Shown here: piece by piece, positions 26,818 through 35,405 of the stretch
Numbering within the stretch: position 1 is the stretch's first letter
Layout of the letters: each line of letters opens with the position of its first letter
Source: Paraburkholderia flagellata
GTDB taxonomy: Bacteria; Pseudomonadota; Gammaproteobacteria; Burkholderiales; Burkholderiaceae
Assembly (NCBI RefSeq): GCF_021390645.1
Contig: NZ_JAJEJT010000005.1
Span: 186,001-250,000 of the forward strand
Length of the DNA stretch: 64,000 nt
Reading direction: 5' to 3'
The notes under the pieces: generated by a model
Database searches by the model: none
The model's input: the letters and a program-made list of their open reading frames with translations, nothing else
Told to the model about the DNA's origin: nothing
Translations under genes and position numbers: made by a program

Positions 26818-27678
26818 ATGGATACCGTCTTGATGACCGGGCTCGCGATGGGGGCGCTGTATGGCGCCGCCGCGCTCGCCTACAACGTGATGTTCTCGAC
26901 CTCGAAGGTGCTGAGCGTGACGACGGGCCACCTGTTCATGGTGAGCGCGGTGACCGGCGCCTGGCTCGTCGATCAGCTGGGCGCGCCGGTCTGGCTCGGT
27001 TTTCTCGGGGCCGTCGCGGCCTCGGTGCTGGCCGGCATGTTGACTGAGATTGTCGCCATCCGGCGCATCCTCGCGCGCTCGTCCGATCACCTGTGGCTGC
27101 TGAGCACGCTGGCGCTCGGCACGATCGTGCAGCAGGGCGTGGGCTTGTGGTGGGGCACGGAGCCGAAGCCGTTTCCCCGCGTGCTCCCGCAGAGCTTCCA
27201 GGCGGGGGCGCTCGATCAGAAGTTCTGGCTGCCGATCGTCGCGGTCGTGCTGCTAGCTGGCGGCCTCGAGCTGTTCTACCGGCGCACGCTATTCGGCAAG
27301 GTCTTTCTTGCCGTTGCCGAAGACCCGCTCGCCGCATCCGCGCGAGCTGTGAACACGGCGCGCGTGCGCATGCTCTCGTATGGCATGGCGGGGCTCATCG
27401 GCGGTGTGGCGGGGTTCGCGGCGGGACAGCTCACGTTTGCCTTCTTCGCGACCGGGCTGACGCTCACGCTGAACGGCTTCATCGCGATTGCCGTGGGCGG
27501 CCTCGGTAGCAATCTGGGCGCGCTGGTGGGCGGTCTCGCCCTCGGGCTGCTCAGCGCGTTCACCACGTATTTTCTCGGCGGCCAGTACCAGCAGACAATC
27601 GCGGTAGGACTGCTGATGGCCTTTCTCTTGATCCGGCCCGAAGGTCTGTTCGGCGCCAGACTGAATCGTCAGGTATGA
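26818..27678 (+). CDS. Branched-chain ABC transporter permease (LivH-like)
   Basis: 286 residues, about eight membrane helices. GAALAYNVMFSTSKVLSVTTG at the N-terminus and GFIAIAVGGLGSNLGALVGGLALGLL near the end are LivH signatures, the latter forming the ATPase contact. Stop overlaps the LivM start (ATGA). Confidence 0.92.
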   Translation: MDTVLMTGLAMGALYGAAALAYNVMFSTSKVLSVTTGHLFMVSAVTGAWLVDQLGAPVWLGFLGAVAASVLAGMLTEIVAIRRILARSSDHLWLLSTLALGTIVQQGVGLWWGTEPKPFPRVLPQSFQAGALDQKFWLPIVAVVLLAGGLELFYRRTLFGKVFLAVAEDPLAASARAVNTARVRMLSYGMAGLIGGVAGFAAGQLTFAFFATGLTLTLNGFIAIAVGGLGSNLGALVGGLALGLLSAFTTYFLGGQYQQTIAVGLLMAFLLIRPEGLFGARLNRQV

Positions 27679-28706
27679 AGATCACTTCCAAGCGCAAGGC
27701 CGGCTGGACCGCTTCCACAGGCGCTGCACTGCTCGCGCTAAGCTTGCCGTGGTGGGCGCCGAATATCTATCTCGTCCACCTCGCGACCCTGATCGCCGTC
27801 TACTGGATCCTGATCGCCGGCCTCGATCTCGTGATCGGTTACATGGGACTCCTTTCGATTGGCCATGTGGGCCTGCTGGCAATCGGCGCCTATGGCTATG
27901 CGATCCTCGCCGGCACGTTGGGCTGGAACCCGCTCTTGACGCTTGCCGCCGTGAGCGTGCTGGGTGGCGTATGCGGGTTTCTGCTCGGCTTGCCCGCGCT
28001 GCGGCTGCCGGGCTTTTACTTTGCGATGGCGACGCTCGCGTTCTCGCTGATGGTCGGCGAGTTCTCGCTCGCGCAGGCCGACCTGACGGGCGGCGGCGCG
28101 GGGATCGCGGCGCCGTCGTTCGCGCCGCCTTTCGACACGCCGGAAGGACTGTACTGGCTCACGGCCGGCGTGGCGATCGGCGTGACATGGGTCACCTGGA
28201 ATGCCGTGCGGACCATGTGGGGGCGCGGCATGATCGCGCTGCGCGATAGCACGGTCGCGGCCGCTGCGTGCGGCGTGCCGACGTATCGTGTGCGGCTCGT
28301 CGTCTTCACGTTCAGCGGCGTCACCGCGGGACTCGCGGGGGCGCTGTTCGCGACGCTGCAGAGCTACATCACGCCCGAGACGTTCGTTTTCGAGCTAGGG
28401 CTGTTCTTTTTCATCTGCATCGTGATCGGCGGTCGCGGTTCGATCGTCGGCCCGCTGATCGGCACGATCGTCCTCACCGCGCTGCCCGAACTGGTCGCGC
28501 CGCTCGCGCGCTATGGCCAATTGTTCTACGGCGTGCTGCTGCTCGCGGTCGTGCTGCTGTTGCCCGAAGGGCTCGGTCAGTTGCGCCTGCGTGTCGGCGT
28601 GCGCCGGCGCGCCGCCCGGCACCAGCACGAGCACGAGCACGAAGCCTTGACGCCGGATATCGAATTGCTGAAACGGGCCATTCTGGCCGCACGGGAGGCG
28701 GCATGA
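27675..28706 (+). CDS. Branched-chain ABC transporter permease (LivM-like)
   Basis: 343 residues with about ten membrane helices. GYMGLLSIGHVGLLAIGAYGYA and IVIGGRGSIVGPLIGTIVL are LivM hallmarks. A cytoplasmic C-terminal tail contains a short HEHEHE run after HQ (about 316-323), unusual and possibly metal-binding, though it may be only a charged linker. Overlaps both neighbours. Confidence 0.92.
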   Translation: MKITSKRKAGWTASTGAALLALSLPWWAPNIYLVHLATLIAVYWILIAGLDLVIGYMGLLSIGHVGLLAIGAYGYAILAGTLGWNPLLTLAAVSVLGGVCGFLLGLPALRLPGFYFAMATLAFSLMVGEFSLAQADLTGGGAGIAAPSFAPPFDTPEGLYWLTAGVAIGVTWVTWNAVRTMWGRGMIALRDSTVAAAACGVPTYRVRLVVFTFSGVTAGLAGALFATLQSYITPETFVFELGLFFFICIVIGGRGSIVGPLIGTIVLTALPELVAPLARYGQLFYGVLLLAVVLLLPEGLGQLRLRVGVRRRAARHQHEHEHEALTPDIELLKRAILAAREAA

Positions 28707-29560
28707 ACGAGGCGTATAGCGCGGCGCGCGTCGAGTTTTCCACACAAGGCGTCGTTCATGACCGCCCAGCTGCGTCGGGGCCGGCCGCGCGCCTCGATGC
28801 CGCGGCGGATACGCTGAGCGCGCGCAACGTCGTGCGCCGCTTCGGCGGCATCGCGGCGGTGGACGACGTCACGCTCGAATTGCGCGGGGCCGAGATCCAT
28901 GGGCTGATCGGCCCGAACGGCAGCGGCAAGACGACGATGCTCAACCTGCTCTCGGGCTATTACAGGATCGATAGCGGCGAGATCGCGCTCAACGGCGAGT
29001 CGCTCGGGCAAATGAGCGTGCAGACGCGCACGCGGCGCGGGATCGCGCGTACGTTCCAGAAGCCGCGCCTGCTCGAAACGCTCAGCGTGCTCGACAACGT
29101 CGCGCTCGGCGCATGGAACGACGCGCGCCCCGGCTTTGTCGGCACGGCGCTCGCGTGGCCCGCGCAAATGCGCCGTGACGAGGCGCTGCGCGAGCGCGCG
29201 CGCAATCTGCTCGTGGGGGTCGGCCTCGGCGCGATGATCGACCGGCGCGCCAATCTGCTCGACCACGCGCAGCAACGCTTCCTCGAGATCGCACGCGCGC
29301 TCGCCATGCGTCCTCGCTTCATCCTGCTCGACGAGCCGGCCGGCGGGCTTACGGAGCATGAAATCGACCTGCTCGGCGAGATCCTGCTGTCGGTGCGCGA
29401 GTGCGGCATCGGCGTGCTGATCGTCGAGCATCACACGGATTTCGTGTTCCGTGTCTGCGACCGCGTGAGCGTGCTCAATCTCGGCAAGACGCTCGCGAGC
29501 GGCGGCCCTGCCGAGGTGCGCAACGACCCCGAAGTGATCCGTGTGTATCTGGGAGCCTGA
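28703..29560 (+). CDS. Branched-chain ABC transporter ATPase (LivG-like) with altered signature motif
   Basis: 285 residues including an N-terminal extension of about 35. Walker A GPNGSGKTT at 70-78, Walker B FILLDEPAGGLTEHE, H-loop VEHHTDF are intact. The ABC signature, normally LSxGQ, reads LLDHAQQR; the SxG part is lost. LivG of this type pairs with LivF, so one composite ATP site may be degenerate. ATG 28703 overlaps the LivM stop. Confidence 0.9.
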   Translation: MNEAYSAARVEFSTQGVVHDRPAASGPAARLDAAADTLSARNVVRRFGGIAAVDDVTLELRGAEIHGLIGPNGSGKTTMLNLLSGYYRIDSGEIALNGESLGQMSVQTRTRRGIARTFQKPRLLETLSVLDNVALGAWNDARPGFVGTALAWPAQMRRDEALRERARNLLVGVGLGAMIDRRANLLDHAQQRFLEIARALAMRPRFILLDEPAGGLTEHEIDLLGEILLSVRECGIGVLIVEHHTDFVFRVCDRVSVLNLGKTLASGGPAEVRNDPEVIRVYLGA

Positions 29561-30319
29561 ATGAACGCCAACGCTTCGATCGACGCGCCGGCGCGTCAAC
29601 GCACGACTGCGGCCCCCCTGCTCGAGGTGCGCGGTTTGACGGTGGCCTACGGCAAGGCTCAGGTCGTGCACGATGTGGCCTTCCACGTGCGGCGGGGCGA
29701 ATTTGCGGTGCTGCTCGGCCGCAATGGCGCGGGCAAGACCACCATCCTGCAGGCGATATCCGCGCTGTTGCCGAAACGAGGAGGACAACTGACGTTCGCG
29801 GGTGCCGACGTCAGCGCGAACGACGCGCCCGAAATGGTGCGCGCTGGCGTGATCCACGTGCTCGAAGGGCACCGCGTGTTTACGAGCCTGAGCGTCGAGG
29901 ACAACCTGCTGCTGGGCACGTTCGCGCGGAATCGGCGCGGCGACCGCACGAAGCTCGCGCGCGTCTACGACCTCTTTCCGGTGCTCGCCGAGCGACGCCA
30001 TCTGCAGGCCTCGCGGCTTTCGGGTGGCCAGCAGCAGATCCTCGCGGTCGCGCAAGGCGTGATCGGCGAACCGAAGCTGCTGATCCTCGACGAACCCTCG
30101 CGGGGCCTCGCGCCGATTGTGGTCGACCAGATCCTGCAGGTCGCGCGGCAACTGTGCGACGCCGGTATCGCGGTGCTCCTCGTCGAGCAGCTCGTGCGCG
30201 AGGCGCTCAAGTATGCCGACTACTGCTATCTGCTCGAGACGGGGCGCATCGTCGGGGAAGGGACGAGCAGCGAAGTGCAGGGCGGTGATGCGCTGCAGCG
30301 CGCATTCCTTGGCCACTGA
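29561..30319 (+). CDS. Branched-chain ABC transporter ATPase (LivF-like)
   Basis: 252 residues. Walker A GRNGAGKTT at 53-61, signature LSGGQQQ, Walker B LILDEPSRGLAP, and the HVLEGHRVFTSLSVEDNL block typical of LivF. ATG directly follows the LivG stop. Completes a five-gene Liv-type importer with canonical motifs, unlike its LivG partner. Confidence 0.93.
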   Translation: MNANASIDAPARQRTTAAPLLEVRGLTVAYGKAQVVHDVAFHVRRGEFAVLLGRNGAGKTTILQAISALLPKRGGQLTFAGADVSANDAPEMVRAGVIHVLEGHRVFTSLSVEDNLLLGTFARNRRGDRTKLARVYDLFPVLAERRHLQASRLSGGQQQILAVAQGVIGEPKLLILDEPSRGLAPIVVDQILQVARQLCDAGIAVLLVEQLVREALKYADYCYLLETGRIVGEGTSSEVQGGDALQRAFLGH

Positions 30320-30345
30320 TAGACCCACGAACAACGGAGCACGTT

Positions 30346-31458
30346 ATGAGCGAAAGCGGGAGCCGTATCCGCAGTATCGAAGCCATACCCGTCGGGTTGC
30401 GGTATACGCATGACGGACCGCCGACGGGATTCGGTGGCACGAACTGGACCACGTTGCGCTACGCGCTCGTCAAGGTCTGCACGGAGGACGGACTCACCGG
30501 CTGGGGCGAAGGGTTCGGCTACAACGTGCTACCGGCGACGGTAGCGGTGATTCGCGACACTCTCGCCCCTCTCGCGGCGGGCCGCGACGCCGCCGACATC
30601 AGCGGGCTGATGGGCTGGCTCAAGCATACGCTGCATCTGTTCGGGCGCGGCGGCCCGACCCAGTATGCACTCGGCGGCCTTGACATCGCCCTGTGGGATC
30701 TGGCGGGCAAGCGCGCCGGCGTGCCGCTCGGGCAGCTACTCGGGGGATTGAGCCGACGCGAGATACCCGCGTATTCGAGCCTCATGCGCATGCCGGACCC
30801 GCGAGCGGTGGCCGTTGCCTGCGAACGGGTGCGCGAGAGGGGGTACGCGCAGGTCAAGCTGCACGAGCACACGGTGGAGGCAGTGGCGGCCGCGCGCGCG
30901 GCGCTCGGTGACGACTTCGAACTGATGCTCGACGTGAACTGCGCGTGGACGCCGAACGAGGCCCTGGCGATGGCGCAAAGGCTCGTTCCGCATCGGCTCA
31001 AATGGCTGGAGGAGCCCATCTATCCGCCCGAGGACTTCGACGCGCTCGCCCGCCTGCGCGAGCGCGCCCCCGTGCCGCTCGCCGCCGGCGAGAACCTGCC
31101 CAACGCGTGGGCGTTCAAGGCGGCGATCGCGAGCGGAGCGCTCGATTTCGTGCAGCCGAGCGTGACGAAAGTGGGTGGCGTGAGCGAGTTCCGCACGATT
31201 CTCGAACTGGCCAGCATGCACGGCCGCGCGGTCGCGCCGCATTCGCCGTATTTCGGCCCGGGGCTGCTCGCGACCTTGCAGCTCGCCGGCCACTCGGCGT
31301 TGATTGGCGGCATCGAAAGCTTTGGCGTGAAGCTCGAGACCCCGTTGTTCGGCGACGTGGGTCTGCCGGACGCGCGAGGCTTGATCCGCGTGCCGGACGG
31401 CCCGGGGCTCGGCGCCGATCCAGACCCCGAGATCGTCGCGCGGTGTCGCATTGAATGA
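30346..31458 (+). CDS. Enolase superfamily enzyme, mandelate racemase/muconate lactonizing type (second)
   Basis: 370 residues. Metal acidic residues are in MLDVNCAW, WLEEPIYP and AAGENLP. The KxK site reads VKLHE (K-x-H). The barrel-strand Asp that normally pairs with His is Ser (VQPSVTKVGG), while PHSPYFGPG keeps the His. So chemistry probably differs from the enzyme at 24189, and dehydration or cycloisomerisation is as plausible as racemisation. Follows LivF by 26 bases in operon C. Confidence 0.88.
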   Translation: MSESGSRIRSIEAIPVGLRYTHDGPPTGFGGTNWTTLRYALVKVCTEDGLTGWGEGFGYNVLPATVAVIRDTLAPLAAGRDAADISGLMGWLKHTLHLFGRGGPTQYALGGLDIALWDLAGKRAGVPLGQLLGGLSRREIPAYSSLMRMPDPRAVAVACERVRERGYAQVKLHEHTVEAVAAARAALGDDFELMLDVNCAWTPNEALAMAQRLVPHRLKWLEEPIYPPEDFDALARLRERAPVPLAAGENLPNAWAFKAAIASGALDFVQPSVTKVGGVSEFRTILELASMHGRAVAPHSPYFGPGLLATLQLAGHSALIGGIESFGVKLETPLFGDVGLPDARGLIRVPDGPGLGADPDPEIVARCRIE

Positions 31459-31563
31459 CCGCGGCGTGGGCCGGTGCGCTCGGGGAAGACGTCGCCGGCG
31501 GGCGGTGGCGCGTGGCTTAAAATAGGCGGTTACCCGATCGGGTCGGTTCGTTTCAGGGGTTTC

Positions 31564-32427
31564 ATGAAGAAGGTCAATGCCAAAATCGAAGGCGCCGCCC
31601 TGGCGGAGTCCGACGAACTCTTGCCGCCGGAAGAGGCGCAGCGCGAAGGGCCGGTCGGGACGCTGGCGCGGGGGCTGCACATCCTCGACGCGCTCGTCAA
31701 CGCGCCCCAGCCACTCGGGCTGGGCGAGGTGGCGGCGGCGGTCGGGCTGGAGCAGAGCACGACGCTGCGTTTGCTGCGCGCGCTCGAGGAGAGCCGCTAT
31801 GTCGTGCGCAGCACGGAAACCAGAAAGTACGTGCTGTCGCCGAAGGCAATCCGTCCTCTGCCGCTGCTGCACCCGCTCGAGCAATTGCGCCGCGAGATTG
31901 CGGCGCCGTTGCGCGAACTGGCCTGGCGTGTCGACAAGACCGTGCTGCTCGCGCTCTATCTGGGCAGCGAACGGATGGTGGTGGATATCGCACAGGGCGC
32001 CAGCACGATTCACGCGTACTACGACACGTGGCTCACGGGCCCGCTGCACGGCACCGCCGCCGGCAAGGCCTATCTCGCCACGCTCGACGCGGTGAAGCGC
32101 CGTGCGCTTCTCGGGCCGGAGCCGCTCTCGCGCTTTACGCCCGGCACCGTGACGGACTACGCGTCGCTCGAAGCCGACATGGCCCTCTCCCAGGAGCGCG
32201 GGTACGTGGTGGCCCGCGAGGAGAGCCGCGTCGGCATTGCCGCGCTCGCGGCCAATGTGCGCTCCTGGAAGGGGCGCGCGGTCGGTTGCGTGGTGGCGAC
32301 GGGTCATGCGCGCGATTTCAGCGAGGCCAACGTGGCGCAACTCGGCGAAGACGTTCGGCACGCGGCCGAGTTGTTGCTGGTCCAGGCGCCTTCGCTCGTC
32401 GCGGCGGCGCAGTTCTGCGGAAGCTGA
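31564..32427 (+). CDS. IclR-family regulator of operon C (paralogue of the one at 23336)
   Basis: 287 residues. HTH region GLGEVAAAVGLEQSTTLRLLRALE and effector domain. Shares long blocks and the AAAQFCG C-terminus with the other IclR, so it arose by duplication. ATG follows CAGGGG. A 12-bp palindrome (ACCCGATCGGGT, 31532-31543) lies 20 bases before the start and may be its own operator. Confidence 0.9.
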   Translation: MKKVNAKIEGAALAESDELLPPEEAQREGPVGTLARGLHILDALVNAPQPLGLGEVAAAVGLEQSTTLRLLRALEESRYVVRSTETRKYVLSPKAIRPLPLLHPLEQLRREIAAPLRELAWRVDKTVLLALYLGSERMVVDIAQGASTIHAYYDTWLTGPLHGTAAGKAYLATLDAVKRRALLGPEPLSRFTPGTVTDYASLEADMALSQERGYVVAREESRVGIAALAANVRSWKGRAVGCVVATGHARDFSEANVAQLGEDVRHAAELLLVQAPSLVAAAQFCGS

Positions 32428-32525
32428 GCCGGCGTCGCTCGCGGCCGCCGGTATGCCCGTTCGGGGGGCTTCAATAACCGTACGCCAGTCCCGCATACAT
32501 CAATCGTTATCAGCGGCACCCTCAC

Positions 32526-33167
32526 TCAAGGACAGGTCGCCTCGTACGTCGGAAAGCGCGCAGCGAACGCGTCGAGCCATTCGACCAGGCGCGGATAGTT
32601 CTGCCGCCACAACCCGTCGAAGCGAAAGTCCAGATAGCCGAGCGCAGCCGCCAGCGTGATCGCGCCGATATGTGGCCGGCCGTCAAGCGGCGCGGGCCGC
32701 TGGGCTGCGAACGCGTCCAGTGCCCGCTCGATCTTCGCGCGCTGGTACGCGACCCAATTCTCGTGGCGTTTTTCTTCGGGGCGAAACCGCTTCTCGTACA
32801 CCTGGAGCACGGCGGCGTCCATCAGCCCGTCGGCGAGTGCCTGCTCGCGCAGCACCTCATAGCGCGCCCCGCCCGATGGAATCAGGATGTGCCGCCCGTC
32901 GATCTCGTTGAGGTACTCGACGATGACCCGCGAATCGAACAGCGGCGCAACGTCCGCGTGCAGCAGCACCGGAATCTTGCCGAGCGGATTCTCCTGGCGC
33001 AGGCTGTCAAGCGGATCGCTGGTATCGGCCGCGACGATTTCGGTGTCATGCAGGCGGTCGATCGCGGCCAGTGCCATGCGGACCTTGCGGCCGAACGGCG
33101 ACGCGCTTGACGTGCGCAACTGCCAGCCCGGCAGGGGCGGCGGCGAAGCCAGGCAGTGGGCGCTCAT
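32526..33167 (-). CDS. Glutathione S-transferase family protein
   Basis: 213 residues. Thioredoxin-like N-terminal domain (LRTSSASPFGRKVRMALAAI, with Ser and Pro at the GSH site, and the GKIPVLL cis-Pro loop), followed by the all-helical C-terminal domain. Conjugates glutathione or acts as an isomerase. Start overlaps the SDR stop by four bases. Last gene of operon D. Confidence 0.9.
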   Translation of the reverse strand: MSAHCLASPPPLPGWQLRTSSASPFGRKVRMALAAIDRLHDTEIVAADTSDPLDSLRQENPLGKIPVLLHADVAPLFDSRVIVEYLNEIDGRHILIPSGGARYEVLREQALADGLMDAAVLQVYEKRFRPEEKRHENWVAYQRAKIERALDAFAAQRPAPLDGRPHIGAITLAAALGYLDFRFDGLWRQNYPRLVEWLDAFAARFPTYEATCP

Positions 33168-33949
33168 ATGTTCGCGAGCAATCCGCCATCGACGCGGATC
33201 ACCGAACCGGTGATGTACGACGCCCGCTCGCTCGCGAGAAACGCCACAGCGTCCGCATATTCGCGCGGCTCGCCGTAACGGCCGACCGGAATCGACGCGA
33301 CGCTTTCGGCGGCGACTTCCCTGACTTCGCGGTTTTCGCGCCTGGCCTTCTGCTCATCGAGGAACTGGATGCGCGCCGTGGCCACCCGCCCTGGCAGCAC
33401 GATGTTGCTGGTGATGCCGTACTTGCCGACTTCACGCGCGAGCGTCTTGGACCAGCCGAGCAGGCTGGCGCGCAACGCATTCGACAGTCCGAGATTCGGA
33501 ATCGGTGCAATCACGCCCGACGACGTGCTCGTGACGATGCGCCCGAAGCCGCGGCTTTGCATTCCCGGCAGCACGCGATCGGTGATCGCGACCACCGAAA
33601 GCACCATGCTCTGGAAATGTCGGGTCCACAGTTCCGGCGCCTGGCCTGCGACCGGCGTTGGTGGCGGGCCACCCGTGTTGTTCACGAGAATATCGACTGG
33701 TCCCAGCTCGCTTTCGATCCGCGAGACGTGCGCGTCGATCGACGCCAGATCGGCCAGATCCCATGTGAGCGCGAGCGCCCGTGCGCCCGTGCAGCGCAGT
33801 TCTTCCGCGACGGTTTCGGCCGCCGCGCCGTCGATATCCGCGACGGCGATCTGCACGCCTTCCGACGCGAGCGTACGCGCGATCGCACCGCCCAGTCCGC
33901 CGCCGGCGCCGAGCACCAGCGCGGTCTTACCTGCAATTCCCAAGTCCAT
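33164..33949 (-). CDS. SDR-family oxidoreductase without YxxxK (second of the kind)
   Basis: 261 residues. LVLGAGGGLGGAIARTLASEG gives the cofactor loop; ILVNNTGGPPPTPV and VTSTSSGVIAPIPNLGLSNALRASLLGW follow, with no Tyr-x-x-x-Lys. Same atypical subgroup as 13827 but not a close copy. ATG follows GGAGG. Operon D, between the FAD enzyme and the GST. Confidence 0.88.
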   Translation of the reverse strand: MDLGIAGKTALVLGAGGGLGGAIARTLASEGVQIAVADIDGAAAETVAEELRCTGARALALTWDLADLASIDAHVSRIESELGPVDILVNNTGGPPPTPVAGQAPELWTRHFQSMVLSVVAITDRVLPGMQSRGFGRIVTSTSSGVIAPIPNLGLSNALRASLLGWSKTLAREVGKYGITSNIVLPGRVATARIQFLDEQKARRENREVREVAAESVASIPVGRYGEPREYADAVAFLASERASYITGSVIRVDGGLLANI

Positions 33950-33973
33950 TGACGCCTCCTCAGTCCGGCGGGG

Positions 33974-35401
33974 CTAGATCAGCTTGCCGGGATTCATGAT
34001 GTGATTCGGATCGAGCGACTGCTTCACCAGCAACATCAGGTTCAGCTCGACCGGCGATTTGTAGTGGCGCAACTCGTCGCGACGCAGTTGGCCGACACCG
34101 TGTTCCGCGCTGATGCTGCCGTTCGCTTCGACTACCAGATCGTGCACCACGCGGTTAAAGCGCTGCGTCGCGTCGGCCATCGCCTCGGCACTCGTGTCCG
34201 AAGGCATCAGGATGTTGAAGTGCAGGTTGCCGTCGCCCACGTGGCCGAAGTTGACGATATGCGCCGATGCCTGCACGCCGCGCACCGCGTGCTCCGCTGC
34301 ACCCACGAAATCGGGTAGCGCCGAAATCGGCAGCGCGATGTCGTGCTTTATCGCCTTGCCCGCGCGCGGCTGCGCCTGGGAAATCCCTTCGCGGATTTTC
34401 CAGAACGCCTGACGCTGCGCGAGACTGGCGCCAAGCACTGCATCGTCGATCAGGTTGGTGTCCATCGCGTCCTGCAACGCGTCCTGCAACATGTCGGAAA
34501 GGCCCGTTTCGCGCGTGTCCGCGACTTCGATCAGCGCGTGATACGCGTGCCGGCCTTCGAGCGGGCTGCGCGTGTCGGTGACGTGGTCCAGCACCAGTTG
34601 CAGCGATTCGGCCGACATCATCTCGAAGGCGACCAGCCGGTCGGCACAGTTCGCCTGCATCAGTTCGAGCAGATGGACGAGCGCGCGGATGTCGTGCGTG
34701 CCGACCCATGCGCAGGCGCGTGCCTTCGGACGCGGAAACAGCTTCAGCACGGCTGCGGTGATCACGCCGAGCGTGCCTTCCGAGCCGATGAACATGTCGC
34801 GCAGGTCGTAGCCGGTATTGTCCTTGCGCAATCCGCGCAGGCCGTTCCAGATCCGTCCGTCCGGCAGCACGACTTCGAGGCCGAGCGCCAGTTCTCGGGT
34901 GTTGCCATAGCGCAGCACGGCGATGCCGCCTGCGTTGGTCGCGAGATTACCTCCGATCGTACAACTGCCTTCGGAGCCCAGGCTCAGCGGAAAGTAGCGG
35001 TTCACGTCCTCGGCCGCCTGCTGGATGGTCGCGAGCAGCGCGCCCGCTTCGACGGTCATGGTGTTGTTCAGCGGATCGACCTGGCGGATGGCGTTCATGC
35101 GCGTCATGCTGAGCACGACCTGATCGCCGCTCGCATCGGGTGTCGCGCCGCCGCTCATGCCGGTGTTGCCGCCTTGCGTGACGACAGGCGTGCGATTCTC
35201 GTGGCACAGCTTCATTACCTCGGCGGTTTGCTGGGTGGTCGCGGGCCGCACGACGATGCTGCTGCGGCCGTGCCATTTCTTCAGCCAGTCGCTTTCGTAG
35301 GCGCTTTTCTGATCGGCGTCGGCGACGATGCCCGCCGGTCCGACGACTGCCAGCAGGCGGTCGAGCAGGGTATTGCGGAGGTTCGGATTTGATTGCGTCA
35401 T
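33974..35401 (-). CDS. FAD-linked D-2-hydroxyacid dehydrogenase (GlcD / D-lactate dehydrogenase type)
   Basis: 475 residues. FAD_binding_4 domain: TQGGNTGMSGGATPD, LGSEGSCTIGGNLATNAGG, GSEGTLGVIT. C-terminal FAD-oxidase domain: NFGHVGDGNLHFN (metal/substrate His) and ISAEHGVG. Oxidises D-lactate, D-2-hydroxyglutarate or glycolate-like acids. Start ATG 35401 is four bases after the racemase stop. In operon D it would oxidise the hydroxyacid product of the pathway (inference). Confidence 0.92.
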   Translation of the reverse strand: MTQSNPNLRNTLLDRLLAVVGPAGIVADADQKSAYESDWLKKWHGRSSIVVRPATTQQTAEVMKLCHENRTPVVTQGGNTGMSGGATPDASGDQVVLSMTRMNAIRQVDPLNNTMTVEAGALLATIQQAAEDVNRYFPLSLGSEGSCTIGGNLATNAGGIAVLRYGNTRELALGLEVVLPDGRIWNGLRGLRKDNTGYDLRDMFIGSEGTLGVITAAVLKLFPRPKARACAWVGTHDIRALVHLLELMQANCADRLVAFEMMSAESLQLVLDHVTDTRSPLEGRHAYHALIEVADTRETGLSDMLQDALQDAMDTNLIDDAVLGASLAQRQAFWKIREGISQAQPRAGKAIKHDIALPISALPDFVGAAEHAVRGVQASAHIVNFGHVGDGNLHFNILMPSDTSAEAMADATQRFNRVVHDLVVEANGSISAEHGVGQLRRDELRHYKSPVELNLMLLVKQSLDPNHIMNPGKLI

Positions 35402-35405
35402 TGCG

